A stretch of 64,000 bases of DNA from Roseiarcus sp963781895. GTDB taxonomy: Bacteria; Pseudomonadota; Alphaproteobacteria; Rhizobiales; Beijerinckiaceae. Below are positions 1 to 9,712 of this stretch, piece by piece. Every line of letters begins with the position of its first letter. Position 1 is the stretch's first letter. The translations under genes were made by a program, and so were the position numbers. The notes beneath the pieces are model-generated. The model made no database searches, was not told the origin of the DNA, and was given only the letters and a program-made list of their open reading frames with translations. The stretch covers positions 44,724-108,723 of the forward strand of contig CAWAIM010000005.1 in assembly GCA_963781895.1 (NCBI GenBank), given 5' to 3'.

Positions 1-165
1 GGCGCCGGCGCGCATTCCCTACTGCGCCAAATGGCGGCCAAATTTCCGACCTGCGCCGTCGCGGCGCTTGATTTCTCCGTCGGCCATTGGGCGGACATCG
101 AGCGCGACGCGGCGTTGTTGGCGCTGTTTTTGACGCCTTCGCAGCTGGAGGACGACCCGGGCTGA
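1..165 (+). CDS. Histidine phosphatase family protein (SixA-like), C-terminal fragment
   Basis: An open frame runs in from the window edge and stops with TGA at 163-165, giving 54 residues. The tail has the character of the C-terminus of alphaproteobacterial SixA-type phosphohistidine phosphatases (a FPTCAVAALDF strand, then a Trp/Asp segment, then a FLTPSQLED ending). Such enzymes remove phosphate from histidine residues of phosphotransfer proteins. The catalytic RHG motif would lie upstream of the window, so the assignment rests on the tail alone. The gene ends 66 bp before ycjX on the same strand. Confidence 0.5.
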   Translation, partial: GAGAHSLLRQMAAKFPTCAVAALDFSVGHWADIERDAALLALFLTPSQLEDDPG

Positions 166-231
166 ACCCTCTGTCCAAACCGGCGCGCGGCCCCTAAATA
201 GGCGCGGCGGATTTCACGCTCGGACCATGCC

Positions 232-1674
232 TTGTCGTTTCTCAGCGATCTTGTTTTCGAGGCCGGGCTGGTCGCCCGCTCGCTCGGCGACTACTTTTCC
301 GGCGGGGGCTTGCGTCTCGGAATCACGGGCCTGTCGCGTTCCGGCAAGACGGTGTTCCTCACCGCCCTGGTCAACAATCTGATCGCGGGCGTGCGGCTGC
401 CGGTGCTCGCGGCGTCGGCTGAGGGGCGCATCACGCGCGCGAGACTCGAGCCGCAACCGGACGACGCCGTGCCGCGCTTCGCCTTCGAGGACCATCTCGC
501 CAGTCTGGCCGGGCCGGATCGCCATTGGCCGCAATCGACGCGGCGCATTTCGCAGTTGCGCTTGACGATCGAGTTCGAGAGCGCGGCCGGCTGGGGCCGA
601 CGAGGCTCCAGCCTCGCGCTCGATCTCGTCGACTATCCGGGCGAATGGCTGCTGGACCTGCCGCTCCTCGAGAAGACCTATGCCGAATGGGCGAGCGAGA
701 CGCTGAGCGCGAGCCAGACTCCGGCCCGCGCGCCGCTGTCCGCCGGCTGGCGAGCCGCTCTCGTCGGGCTCGACGTCCAGGCGCGGGCCAACGAGGACGC
801 GGCGCGACGCATCGCCGAACTCTTCACCGCGTATTTGCGCCGGGCGCGCGAGGAGGTCTACGCGCTCTCGACCCTGCCGCCCGGCCGGTTCCTGATGCCC
901 GGCGATCTCGAGGGCTCCCCGGCGCTGACGTTCGCGCCGATACCGCTCGGAGAAGGCGATGCGATCGGCGCCGGAACGATGGCGGCGATGATGGAGCGGC
1001 GCTTCGAGGCCTACAAGACCCATGTCGTCAGACCGTTCTTCCGCGATCATTTCGCCCGGCTCGACCGGCAGATCGTGCTTGTCGACGCTCTCTCGGCGCT
1101 CAACTCCGGTCCAGCCGCGCTGCGCGATCTCGAGACCGCGCTCGCCGACGTGCTGCGCGCATTCCGCACCGGACGCGCGTCGCGGCTCGCCTCGATCTTC
1201 CGCCCGCGCGTCGACCGCATATTGTTCGCGGCCAGCAAGGCCGACCATCTGCATCACACCAGCCACGACCGGCTGGAGGCGATCTTGCGCGCGCTGACCG
1301 CCAGGGCGATCGCGCGGGCGCAGGGCGTCGGGGCCGAGATCGACGTGATCGCGCTCGCCGCGATCCGCGCCACCCGCGAAGCTCAAATCAGACAGGGCGG
1401 GGAAACCCTGGACGCAATCATCGGCGTGCCCGAGGCGGGAGAGACGATCGGGGGACAGGTGTTCAACGGCGTCGCCGAGGCGGCGGTGTTCCCCGGGGAA
1501 TTGCCGGCCGATCCGAATTCGATTTTCGAGGGCGACGCGATCGCCCTGCCCGAGGCCGACAACAACTGGCGATTCGTGCGCTTTCGGCCGCCTCTGGCGG
1601 CGCGCGGCGTCCCGGCGCCGCAAATCAGGCTCGATCGCGCCCTCCAATTCCTGATCGGGGATCGTCTGGCATGA
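232..1674 (+). CDS. YcjX-family P-loop GTPase-like protein (DUF463)
   Basis: 480 residues, the usual length for the YcjX/DUF463 family. A P-loop GLSRSGKT lies at residues 33-40, inside the family-typical GITGLSRSGKTVFLTALVNNL stretch of which it is the core, and a DYPGEW segment near 134-139 sits where a switch/DxxG motif would. The start is TTG at 232; no better in-frame ATG lies upstream and the N-terminus then matches family members. Its stop overlaps the start of the TIGR01620 gene (ATGA), so the two are translationally coupled. The family is stress-induced and membrane-associated in other proteobacteria; its biochemical role is poorly defined. Confidence 0.9.
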   Translation: MSFLSDLVFEAGLVARSLGDYFSGGGLRLGITGLSRSGKTVFLTALVNNLIAGVRLPVLAASAEGRITRARLEPQPDDAVPRFAFEDHLASLAGPDRHWPQSTRRISQLRLTIEFESAAGWGRRGSSLALDLVDYPGEWLLDLPLLEKTYAEWASETLSASQTPARAPLSAGWRAALVGLDVQARANEDAARRIAELFTAYLRRAREEVYALSTLPPGRFLMPGDLEGSPALTFAPIPLGEGDAIGAGTMAAMMERRFEAYKTHVVRPFFRDHFARLDRQIVLVDALSALNSGPAALRDLETALADVLRAFRTGRASRLASIFRPRVDRILFAASKADHLHHTSHDRLEAILRALTARAIARAQGVGAEIDVIALAAIRATREAQIRQGGETLDAIIGVPEAGETIGGQVFNGVAEAAVFPGELPADPNSIFEGDAIALPEADNNWRFVRFRPPLAARGVPAPQIRLDRALQFLIGDRLA

Positions 1675-2723
1675 ACCGTCGTCCGCCTCGCCCGCGCGCC
1701 TTCAGGCTCGACGACGCACGGGTCGCGGTCGACGACGCCCCGGCCCCGCTCGCGCCGGCGGCGATCATTCGATCGCAGCACGATCCGATTCCGGACGCGA
1801 CGGCGCCGCCGCCGATCGACGAGGAGGAGCGGCAGGTCGAAGCGGCGCAGAAATCCGGCCTGCTGGCCCGCTGGCGCTTCAGCCTGGCGGGCCTCGCCTG
1901 GACCGGCCTCGCCGGCCTCGTCTCGCTCGCCTTTGGCCTGTGGACAGCCAACCTGATCGAGGGATTGTTCGCCAAGGCGGAGTCGCTCGGCATGGCCGGC
2001 GCCGTGTTCGGCGCCCTGTTCCTCGTCGGCCTCTTCGGCCTCGTCGCGCGCGAGATCATGGCGGTCTCTCGGCAGACGCGGATCGCCGAAATGCATGTCG
2101 CCTTCGCCAAGGCCCGCGCGGCCGACGATCGCGAGGCCGGGCGACGTCTCGTCGGTCAGCTCATCGCCCTCTATCGCGACCGGCCCGAGACCGCGCTGGC
2201 GCGCGCCCAGGCGCAGGACGCAATGCGCGCCATCATCGACGGGCGCGACCTGATCGACGTCGCCGAGCGGGCGCTGCTGCGGCCGCTCGACGACAAGGCG
2301 CAAGGCGAGATCGCCGCCGCCGCCAAGCGCGTTTCGCTCGTCACCGCCATCAGTCCCCGCGCCGTTCTCGACCTCGTGTTCGTCATCGCCCAGATCGTCC
2401 GCCTCGTTCGGCGCATCGCCGAGATCTACGGCGGCCGGCCGGGGTTCCTCGGCCTGATCAAGCTTGCGCGGTCGATCGGCGCCCATTTGGCCATCACCGG
2501 CGGCATGGCGGTCGGCGACAGCCTGCTGCAGCAGCTCGTCGGCCACGGGATCGCCTCGAAAATCTCCGCCCGCCTGGGCGAGGGCGTGCTCAACGGCCTG
2601 CTGACCGCCCGGGTGGGTCTGTCGGCCCTCGCCGTCTGCCGTCCCGCGCCGTTCGGCGTCGATAAGCCGCCCCGGGTCGCCGACGTCGCGCCGTTCCTGT
2701 TCAGCGGCGGCAAGGAGGAGTAA
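1671..2723 (+). CDS. TIGR01620/YcjF-family inner membrane protein (DUF697)
   Basis: 350 residues starting at the ATG that overlaps the ycjX stop. An acidic, Pro/Ala-rich cytoplasmic N-terminus (about 1-65) is followed by two hydrophobic membrane segments (about 70-90 and 105-130), then a helical region and a DUF697-like C-terminal domain with further hydrophobic stretches. This pairing with ycjX is conserved in proteobacteria. A joint role at the membrane under stress is inferred from that conservation; no catalytic motif is visible. Confidence 0.88.
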   Translation: MNRRPPRPRAFRLDDARVAVDDAPAPLAPAAIIRSQHDPIPDATAPPPIDEEERQVEAAQKSGLLARWRFSLAGLAWTGLAGLVSLAFGLWTANLIEGLFAKAESLGMAGAVFGALFLVGLFGLVAREIMAVSRQTRIAEMHVAFAKARAADDREAGRRLVGQLIALYRDRPETALARAQAQDAMRAIIDGRDLIDVAERALLRPLDDKAQGEIAAAAKRVSLVTAISPRAVLDLVFVIAQIVRLVRRIAEIYGGRPGFLGLIKLARSIGAHLAITGGMAVGDSLLQQLVGHGIASKISARLGEGVLNGLLTARVGLSALAVCRPAPFGVDKPPRVADVAPFLFSGGKEE

Positions 2724-2859
2724 GTTCCGGCCTTTACGCAAAGTCCGGCGCGCCGCGCAATGGATTCGACGAGCGCGCGCGCGTCCAATCGCCGGCTGTG
2801 TTATTCTGCAAGCCGGCTATCGCGGCGTTGATATCTACGTTCCTGATTGGGCGGCTGCA

Positions 2860-4125
2860 ATGCGGGCGAATTTCTGCCACGTCCTACGCGTCATTTCGCT
2901 TGTCATCCTGATTCCTTCAATCGCCCGCGCTCAGGGCATCTGCGTCACCAGATTTGACCATTGCTACCTAAAGGGATCATTGCCGTTAGGCGCGGCTTGT
3001 TCATGCGTCGATCGTCTCGGCCATGTTGTTCAAGGCGTCGTTACGCGCAACTTGCCGCCCGGCGCGCTCCCGCTGCCCCCCAGGCCGACGCACGTATACC
3101 CACATTCCTACCCGACGCCGCCCGGAGCGCATCCCTACCCGTCGCCATCCGCTCCGCTCCCGGCGCCGCCCAGGCCGACGCAAGTCTACCCGCATTCCTA
3201 CCCATCGCCGCCCGCTCCGCTCCCGGCGCCGCCCAGGCCGACGCAGGTCTACCCGCCGCCGCCCGGATCGCATCCCTACCCGCCGCCGCCCGCTCCGCTC
3301 CCGGCGCCGCCCAGGCCGACGCAGGGTTACTCGCACGCCAAGCCGCCGCCGCCCGCTCCGCTCCCGGCGCCCCCCGCTCCAGGGCAGGTCTACCCGCATC
3401 CGGGCTCGGACGGAGGAGTAGGAGGTGGCGGGGGCGGCGGCGGCGCTGGCGAACCTCGAGTTCCCATCGTAGATACAGCTTATGCTCCGCTTTACAATTC
3501 TGGTTCAGAAGCTTCCGGATATGGACTCTACTCGTACGTCATTCTGATGGGTTTCGGCGATCGCGACCGCGCCTTTGTCAAGACGATCGTAGAGTCCACG
3601 CCTGGGGCGGAGGGACTTCCCTGGCCCCGCGCACAGATCAATTTGCTTCTCCTTCCAACCAGGCAAAGCGCCGCGACTCAATGCGTTCAGTTCTCAGCCG
3701 AGATTCGCATGAACTGCATTCAAACACAGCTAAACAATATGTCAAACTACGATTATAACTCGGCGCGGACATTTCTCTATAAAGTCTGTAATAATGCCAC
3801 AGACAATATGAAGGCTTTTTGCGCCTCTGCATTCGGACGAGGGCCGTTTTTGCTCACCTACTCTCATCCGGCCTCTAAACTAAGCTATATGCCGCCTCCA
3901 TTCTTATTCGTCGATTTATCAACTGTTGAGGAAGGTGCATTTTCTGAATACCTTGAAGCATACAAAGGCCAAGTCAAGCGCGAAGATATAACCGACGGAA
4001 GCAGGATAAATACCGTGAGGCTGAAGATATTATCCTTGATATTATCGGGCGCCGGAATTCTGAATCCAGTTGAAAAGGCGCTTGCGGAAATCTTGCACGT
4101 CTCTGGTCAGGGTGCTGGCAAATGA
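2860..4125 (+). CDS. Secreted proline-rich protein with unknown C-terminal domain
   Basis: 421 residues. A signal peptide ends near residue 24 (ARA-QG). A small Cys-containing N-terminal part (C28, C35, C47, C49) is followed by a Pro-rich tract at about 66-180 built from PAPLPAPPRPTQVYPHSYP-like units. A Gly-rich hinge lies at about 185-197, then a globular C-terminal domain of some 220 residues with several Cys. I do not recognise the C-terminal domain. The Pro-rich half has the high GC of its neighbours, but the C-terminal half is clearly AT-richer and uses codons such as AAT, ATA and TAT. That suggests a foreign or mosaic gene. It overlaps the next gene by four bases. Location is probably periplasmic or extracellular. 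Confidence 0.7.
   Translation: MRANFCHVLRVISLVILIPSIARAQGICVTRFDHCYLKGSLPLGAACSCVDRLGHVVQGVVTRNLPPGALPLPPRPTHVYPHSYPTPPGAHPYPSPSAPLPAPPRPTQVYPHSYPSPPAPLPAPPRPTQVYPPPPGSHPYPPPPAPLPAPPRPTQGYSHAKPPPPAPLPAPPAPGQVYPHPGSDGGVGGGGGGGGAGEPRVPIVDTAYAPLYNSGSEASGYGLYSYVILMGFGDRDRAFVKTIVESTPGAEGLPWPRAQINLLLLPTRQSAATQCVQFSAEIRMNCIQTQLNNMSNYDYNSARTFLYKVCNNATDNMKAFCASAFGRGPFLLTYSHPASKLSYMPPPFLFVDLSTVEEGAFSEYLEAYKGQVKREDITDGSRINTVRLKILSLILSGAGILNPVEKALAEILHVSGQGAGK
3064..3400 (+). repeat. Degenerate tandem repeat encoding the proline-rich tract
   Basis: About five imperfect units of roughly 60-66 bp lie inside the secreted Pro-rich gene. The best-conserved piece is the stretch coding for PAPLPAPPRPTQ, seen starting near 3148, 3211, 3292 and 3355 with spacers of different length. 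Such arrays expand and contract by slippage, so the copy number may differ between strains. Confidence 0.8.
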
Positions 4126-4319
4126 CAAATACGGCTATTGCATTTGCAATCACCCTGGCGATCGCGGTTGTTTACGGAGTCATTTTCAAGACAATCTATC
4201 CGTTGGTGAGCATTGATACTGGCTTGGCTCTTGGATTTGCTCTGGCGGGTATTCTAACCTACGTCTTATTGAGGGCGGTACTACAACGAGTGAAGAGCCA
4301 CCGAAGCACTAAAGTGTGA
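4122..4319 (+). CDS. Small two-helix membrane protein
   Basis: 65 residues with two hydrophobic helices (about 4-26 and 34-53) and a basic C-terminal tail (QRVKSHRSTK). The start ATG overlaps the stop of the secreted Pro-rich gene (ATGA), so it is probably translated by coupling. Base composition is AT-rich, like the 3' half of the upstream gene and unlike the rest of the window. The family is not recognised. The overlap and shared composition suggest that the two genes form one transferred module in which this protein anchors or assists the secreted partner; that role is inference. Confidence 0.6.
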   Translation: MTNTAIAFAITLAIAVVYGVIFKTIYPLVSIDTGLALGFALAGILTYVLLRAVLQRVKSHRSTKV

Positions 4320-4524
4320 CGCCCTACCAAGAGTTATCGCCGCTCCGTCACGGAGCGAGGCGCGTCGGGTCATCCGTGCGCTGCATATCGCCTGTGGATA
4401 AGCGGTGGATAACCTGCAAGAGAACGTCAATGCGAAATTCTCAGATAAAGCGGCGTCGGCCCGAACAGCTGCCGGCTCTCTTGACATGAACTCGCCCTTG
4501 ACGCGGCGATCGTAGGAGGCCCTC

Positions 4525-4791
4525 ATGTGTCGAAGCATCCGTCCGCTATTCAACTTCGAGCCGCCGGCCAGCGATGCGGAAATCCGCGCCTCGGCGCTTC
4601 AGTTCGTGCGCAAGGTGAGCGGCTTCTCGAGGCCATCGAAGGCCAACGAGGAAGCTTTCGAACGAGCGGTGGACGAGGTCTCCGAGACGGCGCGCAAGCT
4701 CATGTCCTCGCTTCACAGCGCCGCCCCGCCGCGCGACCGGGAGACGGAGGCGCACAAGGCGCGCGAGCGGTCGCGGCTGCGATTCGCCTAA
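4525..4791 (+). CDS. DUF2277 family protein
   Basis: 88 residues that agree with DUF2277 along their whole length: the MCRSIRPLFNFEPPASDAE opening, the FVRKVSGFSRPSKANEEAF centre and the PPRDRETEA ending. A good ribosome binding site (GGAGG) precedes the ATG. The family is common in Alphaproteobacteria and Actinobacteria and has no assigned function. The gene stands alone, with about 200 bp of non-coding DNA upstream and a repeat-rich spacer downstream. Confidence 0.9.
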   Translation: MCRSIRPLFNFEPPASDAEIRASALQFVRKVSGFSRPSKANEEAFERAVDEVSETARKLMSSLHSAAPPRDRETEAHKARERSRLRFA

Positions 4792-5312
4792 AGGTTCGGC
4801 GCCGCTTCGTCCTCACGCGCCATGCCCCGTCGCAACGGGACCCGGCAGGGCCGCCTGGACGATCTCTGGCGTCAATTCCTTGCGGAAAAACAGAATATGC
4901 TTTACCTTTGCCGGTCGAGCGGCGGTTTGAGGTCTCGAAACGATTTCGAGTTTGCGATCGGGCGAGGGCAAAGGGCGGTCGACCGCCGGGGACGGCGCAA
5001 ATCGCCTCCTTCGCCGCTGGCGGGTCTCTCGTCGGCCGAAATCTACGCCTTTTCTAACAGTTTGTTACGATTGCAACTTAAACTAAAACACGAGGAACTC
5101 GACGGCGATGAAGCGCTCGAAGTTGCAGAATTCGGGTAACCGGGGCGGATCTCTCGGCGATTGGGTCGTGTCATGGCCGGTCGGGGCGTCCGGGAATTTG
5201 CCCCGCTTTATCCATTTCGGCGCCTATGCCTTTGAAATGGCTCTTATCGCGTTTGCTGTTGGTCGCCAGAAAATCGGGCCGTCGAGGTCGATGATCCTGC
5301 GCGGCTATAACG

Positions 5313-5452
5313 CGTCATGGCCGGGCTTGTCCCGGCCACCCACGCGGTTGGGCGCATGGAGGGCGCGGAGACCAGCGGTGGCGAAAAGCCTTGAGTCCGC
5401 AGGGCATTGCAGCGGCGCGGCGTGGATGGCCGGGACAAGCCCGGCCATGACG
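5313..5452. repeat. MITE/REP-doublet-like element with 32-bp inverted ends
   Basis: The left arm 5313-5344 and right arm 5421-5452 are reverse complements at 31 of 32 positions. Each arm is itself a hairpin (GGCCGGG, CTTGT loop, CCCGGCC). The central 76 bp carries no gene. The layout is that of paired palindromic REP-type elements, common between genes in Rhizobiales genomes. No encoded transposase is present, so any movement would depend on one elsewhere. Confidence 0.8.
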
Positions 5453-5643
5453 ACAGGGAATCGAAGGGATGCGAGCGATAGCGGCCGACCAACAGCTGAC
5501 GCTATAAGAGCCTTTGAAATCGCTGGCTCCCTGAACATATTCGCGGCCGCGTTCGCCGGGCGCGGCCGGAAAGCGGTCCGGCAGGCCCGCTCCCCTCGGA
5601 ACGAGGCTTCCAACGCTTTCCGCCCATCGGCGCCGCTATCCCT

Positions 5644-5760
5644 TTGAAAACGCTCAAAACGGCGATGGGCGTCTATTCCGCTAAGTTGGCACGAATGACG
5701 TGTCGGCGCCACTCGCGCATCGGTTCGGCGCCGCTTGCGTGCGGGTTCGGGGCCGCTTCG
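5644..5760 (+). repeat. Dispersed intergenic repeat, copy 1
   Basis: The stretch starting TTGAAAACGCTCAAAACGGC and continuing through TGACGTGTCGGCGCCACT is matched in reverse complement at about 46715-46820. Agreement is close to 90 percent by eye over the first 75 bp, then looser. It lies just past the 3' end of the DUF1989 gene and could form structured RNA. Its family is not recognised. Confidence 0.65.
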
Positions 5761-5763
5761 TCG

Positions 5764-6624
5764 TCACGCGCCATGCCCGCCGGCATAGGCGCTGACCGGC
5801 GGCGGGCGCCAGCCTTGAAGCGTCCCGGCGCGCGGGCGGAAGATCTCGACCTTCAGCGGATGACATCGCGCCGCGTCGCTCGAATGGCTCTGGCCGCAGT
5901 CGCCGCCGGGACAGGCCGACAGCGCGCCGATCAGATCGATCTCGGCGAACAACTCGATGAAGTCGTCCGGCCGGACCGGGCTCGCCTTCATGAAATAGCG
6001 ATGGGAATCGCGCGTGAACCCCGTGCACATGAAGACGTTGAGCACGTCATGAACATGGGGCTCGGCTTCGCCGAGCGGCAGATTCATGCGGCCCGCGAGC
6101 GCCCGCGTCAGGTTGGAGTGGCAGCAATGATGGTAGTCGTCGCCGGTCAGCAGACGGTTCGTGTAAGGGTCGCAGCGCGTGCCGATCACGTCGTGCACGC
6201 CGGCGCCGTCGGCGTCGAAGCCGTACCAGTCGAGCGTGTCGCGGGTGATGGTGGCCATCGGCCTGAGATAGGGCAGCGCGCTCCACAGCCGATCGCCCGT
6301 GCTCACGTGCGTCGCATGCAGCGCGCGCGTCTTGCCGCTGAAAAAGCGCTCGGAAAGATTGGCGGCGTTCCACAGGTTGAGGTCGCCGACCTGCGGCCCC
6401 TCGACGCAGCGAATGCGGAAGTAATGCCCCTCGGGAACGTCGAAGGCGCGCGCCTCGCGCGGCGGGACGATCGTCTCCGCGATCTTCGTCAGGCCCAACC
6501 GGGCCTCGTCGTGGAACGCGGCGTCATAGGCGGGCAGCCGGTCGATGGCGTAGACGACCACCGGCGGCGCGGCGCGGCGCGCGTCCGCGTCGGGAGGAGC
6601 AGTCGTATGCGGAGAGCGCGCCAT
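5764..6624 (-). CDS. Urea carboxylase-associated family protein (DUF1989)
   Basis: 286 residues. Family hallmarks include the DVPEGHYFRIRCVEGPQVGDLNLWN segment, of which GDLNLWNA is the most typical part, then the DPYTNRLLTG and CHSNLTRAL stretches and a Cys/His-rich CPGGDC near the C-terminus that may bind metal. DUF1989 proteins commonly accompany urea carboxylase or guanidine degradation genes and are thought to be metal-dependent, but no urea amidolyase gene is next to this one. It stands alone on the minus strand with a hypothetical gene 66 bp upstream. Confidence 0.85.
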   Translation of the reverse strand: MARSPHTTAPPDADARRAAPPVVVYAIDRLPAYDAAFHDEARLGLTKIAETIVPPREARAFDVPEGHYFRIRCVEGPQVGDLNLWNAANLSERFFSGKTRALHATHVSTGDRLWSALPYLRPMATITRDTLDWYGFDADGAGVHDVIGTRCDPYTNRLLTGDDYHHCCHSNLTRALAGRMNLPLGEAEPHVHDVLNVFMCTGFTRDSHRYFMKASPVRPDDFIELFAEIDLIGALSACPGGDCGQSHSSDAARCHPLKVEIFRPRAGTLQGWRPPPVSAYAGGHGA

Positions 6625-6690
6625 GGGGCGAAATGGTAATCGAAGCGGCGCCCGGGGGCAAAGACGAGGCGCCGCGGCCGCTTCGGTCCG

Positions 6691-6936
6691 CTATGCCTTC
6701 CTTTGCAGCAAAAGCTTGATCTCCTCAAGTAAAATATAGGTTGCTCTCAGACCGGTGCTCAAATCGATAAGTCCTTTGTTAGTAAGCCAAAGTCCCCGCC
6801 ATAAATCCAGTTCGGCTTCGTGTCTCGCTTCATCGCCTGGCGCAGGTTTTACTGCTTTCAGCCGCATTCCTGCTTTGGCGATTTCCATATCGGCTTGAGT
6901 GAAATTGGCTTTCGCGTCGTCTGTGGGTCGCGACAT
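6691..6936 (-). CDS. Hypothetical protein, 81 residues
   Basis: The ATG at 6936 is preceded by AGGA at a spacing of 8, which favours it over the GTG 15 bases upstream. The product is mostly helical, charged, and rich in Lys, Glu and Leu. No signal peptide, membrane helix or Cys motif is visible, and the family is not recognised. It lies between the DUF1989 gene and guaB on the same strand, more than 200 bp from guaB, so it is probably not in one operon with it. Confidence 0.5.
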   Translation of the reverse strand: MSRPTDDAKANFTQADMEIAKAGMRLKAVKPAPGDEARHEAELDLWRGLWLTNKGLIDLSTGLRATYILLEEIKLLLQRKA

Positions 6937-7175
6937 GCTTTGAGTCCTCACGAATTGAACCTCGGCATGGCGTTGCTGAAACGGCCATGCCCGTCCCTGG
7001 ACGAAGAACGATTTTCTGTTGGGAGCGGCATTCGCCCTCCCCGAATATTCTTAATTCAGAACTGGTGAGCGCACGGCGGCGAATTCGACAGAGACAAAAC
7101 TGCGACGCAATCACATTTCGGACCCGAGCGGCATGCGGCCGCGCCCGCCGGGCGCGCTCGGCGAACCGCCGCTCC

Positions 7176-8669
<1,494 letters not shown>

Positions 8670-8768
8670 CGCCGCTGCCCTCAGTCCGACTCTCAAGGCG
8701 ACGGAATCGAGCGCCGTCCGCCATATGGCGCGGCTGCCTAACACGGCCTGCGCGAAGTTCCTAGCGGC

Positions 8769-9515
8769 TCAAATGCAGCGTCCGCCGTCCACCTCCAGCA
8801 CCACGCCGGTCAGAAACGAAGCCTCGTCGCTGGCGAGAAAGAGCGCCGCGGCCCCGATGTCTTGAGGCATCGAAAAGCGACCAAGCGGCACGGTCGCACG
8901 AAAGGCGGCACGCTTTTCCGGCGTGTCTTCGCCCATGAACATCGCCAGCAGCGGCGTCTCTCCGGCGACCGGGGCGAGCGCGCAGACGCGGATCTTGTCG
9001 GGCGCGAGCTCCACCGCCATCGATTTTGTCATCACGTGCACGGCGCCCTTCGATGCGTTGTACACGGTCAGTCCGGGGCGCGGACGCAGGGCGGCGGTCG
9101 AGCCGACATTGATGAAGACGCCGCCGCCGTTAGCGCGCATGTGCGGGACGAAGGCTTGGGCGGTCAGCAGAATCGACTTCACGTTGACCGCGAAAACGCG
9201 GTCGAACTCTTCCTCCTCCACCTCCATCAGAGGCTTGTTGCGATGGGTCGTGCCGGCATTGTTGACGACGATGTCGACGCGCCCGAACGCGTCGATCGTC
9301 GCCTGAGCCGCACGCTCGACCGCCGCCCGCTTCGACACGTCGCCGTGAAGCGCGATCGCCCGGCCGCCGATTCGATTCGCGGCCGCCTCGGCGACGTCGC
9401 TCTTCAGATCGAGGCAGGCGACGCGCGCGCCCTCGCGAGCGAACATTTCGGCGATGCCGTAGCCGAAGCCCTGCCCCGCCCCGGTCACCAGAGCCGTCTT
9501 GCCATTCAGGCGCAT
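8769..9515 (-). CDS. SDR family NAD(P)-dependent oxidoreductase
   Basis: 248 residues, classical short-chain dehydrogenase. The Rossmann glycine motif GAGQGFGYG is at 12-20, D36 in the CLDLKSD strand end suggests NAD preference, NNAG follows at mid-protein, the catalytic Ser is in the NVGSTA strand, and the Y-x3-K pair is in YNASK. The C-terminus (TGVVLEVDGGRCI) is intact. The substrate cannot be read from sequence; members are often labelled glucose 1-dehydrogenase or 3-oxoacyl-ACP reductase. It sits between guaB and guaC, but a purine link is not implied by the family. Confidence 0.88.
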   Translation of the reverse strand: MRLNGKTALVTGAGQGFGYGIAEMFAREGARVACLDLKSDVAEAAANRIGGRAIALHGDVSKRAAVERAAQATIDAFGRVDIVVNNAGTTHRNKPLMEVEEEEFDRVFAVNVKSILLTAQAFVPHMRANGGGVFINVGSTAALRPRPGLTVYNASKGAVHVMTKSMAVELAPDKIRVCALAPVAGETPLLAMFMGEDTPEKRAAFRATVPLGRFSMPQDIGAAALFLASDEASFLTGVVLEVDGGRCI

Positions 9516-9712
9516 CGTCCTAACTCCCGGCCGCTAAGCTCGCGCAACGATTGGGCGCAGCGTCAATCCGCCCTCCAGGGCTCGGCTGCGAGCCAGCGTC
9601 GATCTCCCGCGCCCCGATCGCCGCTGGGCGCGCGGTTCGCTTAAGGCTTCGCCTTGTGATAAATCCATAAAAAAGGCCTGCGCCCGCTTTCCGCATTCAA
9701 TCCTGGTCATCC

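Larger units (their letters stand above)
4792..5763. other. Non-coding, repeat-rich spacer
   Basis: About 970 bp without a convincing gene. Short open frames here lack family similarity and ribosome sites and overlap the repeats. The spacer holds a 34-bp partial repeat (4793-4826) matching 5744-5777, a 140-bp element with 32-bp inverted ends (5313-5452), and one copy of a dispersed repeat (5644-5760) whose second copy lies near 46.7-46.8 kb in the opposite orientation. Confidence 0.7.

Noticed and set aside
4822..5139. A 105-codon plus-strand frame after DUF2277
   Set aside because: It starts inside a duplicated repeat, has no similarity and no ribosome site.
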